From: Cyclobacteriaceae bacterium
GTDB lineage: Bacteria > Bacteroidota > Bacteroidia > Cytophagales > Cyclobacteriaceae
Length of the DNA: 7,130 nt
Direction: 5' to 3'
Assembly: GCA_026994125.1 (NCBI GenBank)
Contig: JALWRJ010000169.1
Span: 1-7,130, forward strand
Shown here: one piece after another, positions 6,452 through 7,130 of the stretch
Layout: every line of letters starts with the position of its first letter
Numbering within the stretch: position 1 is the stretch's first letter
Program-made: the position numbers and the translations under genes
The notes under the pieces: generated by a model
The model's input: the letters and a program-made list of their open reading frames with translations, nothing else
The model's database searches: none
What the model was told of the DNA's origin: nothing

Positions 6452-7130
6452 TGTTTTATGGTATTTTTATTGTAATAATACGACAATTGATCTACTCCCA
6501 CAGTAGTTTGTTTAGTTGGTTGCTGTGCTAATAAAGGAGCAGAAACACCCTCTTTAAACGTTTGTGGCGAGGTAAATACACGTGCTTCGTCCCACAAACC
6601 AAGTTTTAGTAGGCTGGCAAGCACCTGTGCCCCGCCCTCCACTAATACCGAACCAATATTTTTTTTGTACAAACCTGCCATTACCTGAGGAAGAAAATCT
6701 GCGGTTGGCAGGCAAATAAATTCATTAGTATCCAACAGTTGGTTTTTAAGTTGGTTATAAATTAGGGTAGGGGCTTCGGAATTAAACAATTGCAAATCGG
6801 GCGGCAAAGACAACTGCCTATCTAACACTACCCTCACCGGGTTGTTACCCTGCCAATGGCGTACGGTAAGGGCAGGGTTATCGTGCATTGCCGTATTTTT
6901 ACCCACCAAAATGGCATCCTCGTTGGCGCGCCACTGGTGTACCAACTGGCGCGATTCCGGGCTGCTAATCCACTTGGAACTATTGTTGGGGCGCGCCAAA
7001 AAACCATCTGCTGTTTGCGCCCATTTTAGCAAAATATAAGGCCGTTGAAGCGCTTGGTTAACTAAAAATCTTTTGTTTAAAGCCATGGCTTGCGCCTCGA
7101 GCAAACCTGTTTTGGTAGTTATACCTGCTT
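6430..7130 (-). CDS. ribD: RibD, reductase half (5' end outside the window)
   Basis: C-terminal part of the bifunctional riboflavin enzyme. This domain reduces 5-amino-6-ribosylamino-uracil phosphate to the ribitylamino product with NADPH, the third step of riboflavin synthesis. About 232 residues are visible and the frame stays open to the right edge (reading AGITTKTG before LLEAQAMALNKRF), so the N-terminal deaminase domain with its zinc ligands must lie beyond it. Visible signatures: RPYILLKWAQTADGF at the domain junction, NEDAILVGKNTAMHDNPALTVR, NPVRVVLDR, and the NADPH-binding VLVEGGAQVLASLL (VEGG at 6631-6642). A TTG at 7102-7104 is an internal codon, not the start, because homologous sequence continues upstream of it. 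The last 22 bases overlap the following msrC gene. It is the first visible member of a minus-strand operon. Confidence 0.92.
   Translation of the reverse strand, partial: AGITTKTGLLEAQAMALNKRFLVNQALQRPYILLKWAQTADGFLARPNNSSKWISSPESRQLVHQWRANEDAILVGKNTAMHDNPALTVRHWQGNNPVRVVLDRQLSLPPDLQLFNSEAPTLIYNQLKNQLLDTNEFICLPTADFLPQVMAGLYKKNIGSVLVEGGAQVLASLLKLGLWDEARVFTSPQTFKEGVSAPLLAQQPTKQTTVGVDQLSYYYNKNTIKHWQKNSH

Overview
The window looks like chromosomal core DNA from a Bacteroidota member, probably of the Chitinophagales/Sphingobacteriales type. This is inferred from four things: a pheT–small coiled-coil gene–zapA–rny order, A-rich leaders with almost no Shine-Dalgarno sequences, a TAnnTTTG-type promoter element in front of pheT, and exported proteins whose signal peptides end in ...A|Q. 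No rRNA, tRNA, CRISPR array, insertion sequence or phage gene was seen, and nothing suggests recent horizontal transfer.

Left half, plus strand. A small secreted or periplasmic protein of the WxxGxW (YXWGXW) repeat type (23-340) is followed by a 146-base intergenic stretch. That stretch holds a weak candidate terminator, a 10-bp inverted repeat and a good -7 promoter element. Then comes a tight cluster: pheT (phenylalanyl-tRNA synthetase beta chain, 487-2898), a 98-residue coiled-coil protein (2903-3199), zapA (FtsZ-ring associated protein, 3212-3493) and rny (membrane-anchored endoribonuclease Y, 3552-5117). The gaps are 4, 12 and 58 bases, so the first three genes are very likely one transcription unit and rny probably belongs to it. 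The cluster combines tRNA charging, cell division and mRNA turnover.

Right half, minus strand, convergent with rny. Reading right to left, the 3' part of ribD (reductase half of the riboflavin enzyme, running off the right edge) overlaps by 22 bases a TTG-started GAF-domain free methionine-(R)-sulfoxide reductase. Ten bases after that gene comes an uncharacterised outer-membrane beta-barrel protein with a signal peptide. These three appear to be one operon whose promoter lies outside the window. Its end meets the end of rny with only 16 bases between the stop codons.

I see no convincing new biological system. The best lead is the small coiled-coil protein beside zapA, which is a candidate division-ring partner. 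Smaller points are the TTG start inside the ribD overlap, the orphan barrel protein, and the intergenic repeat and promoter upstream of pheT.
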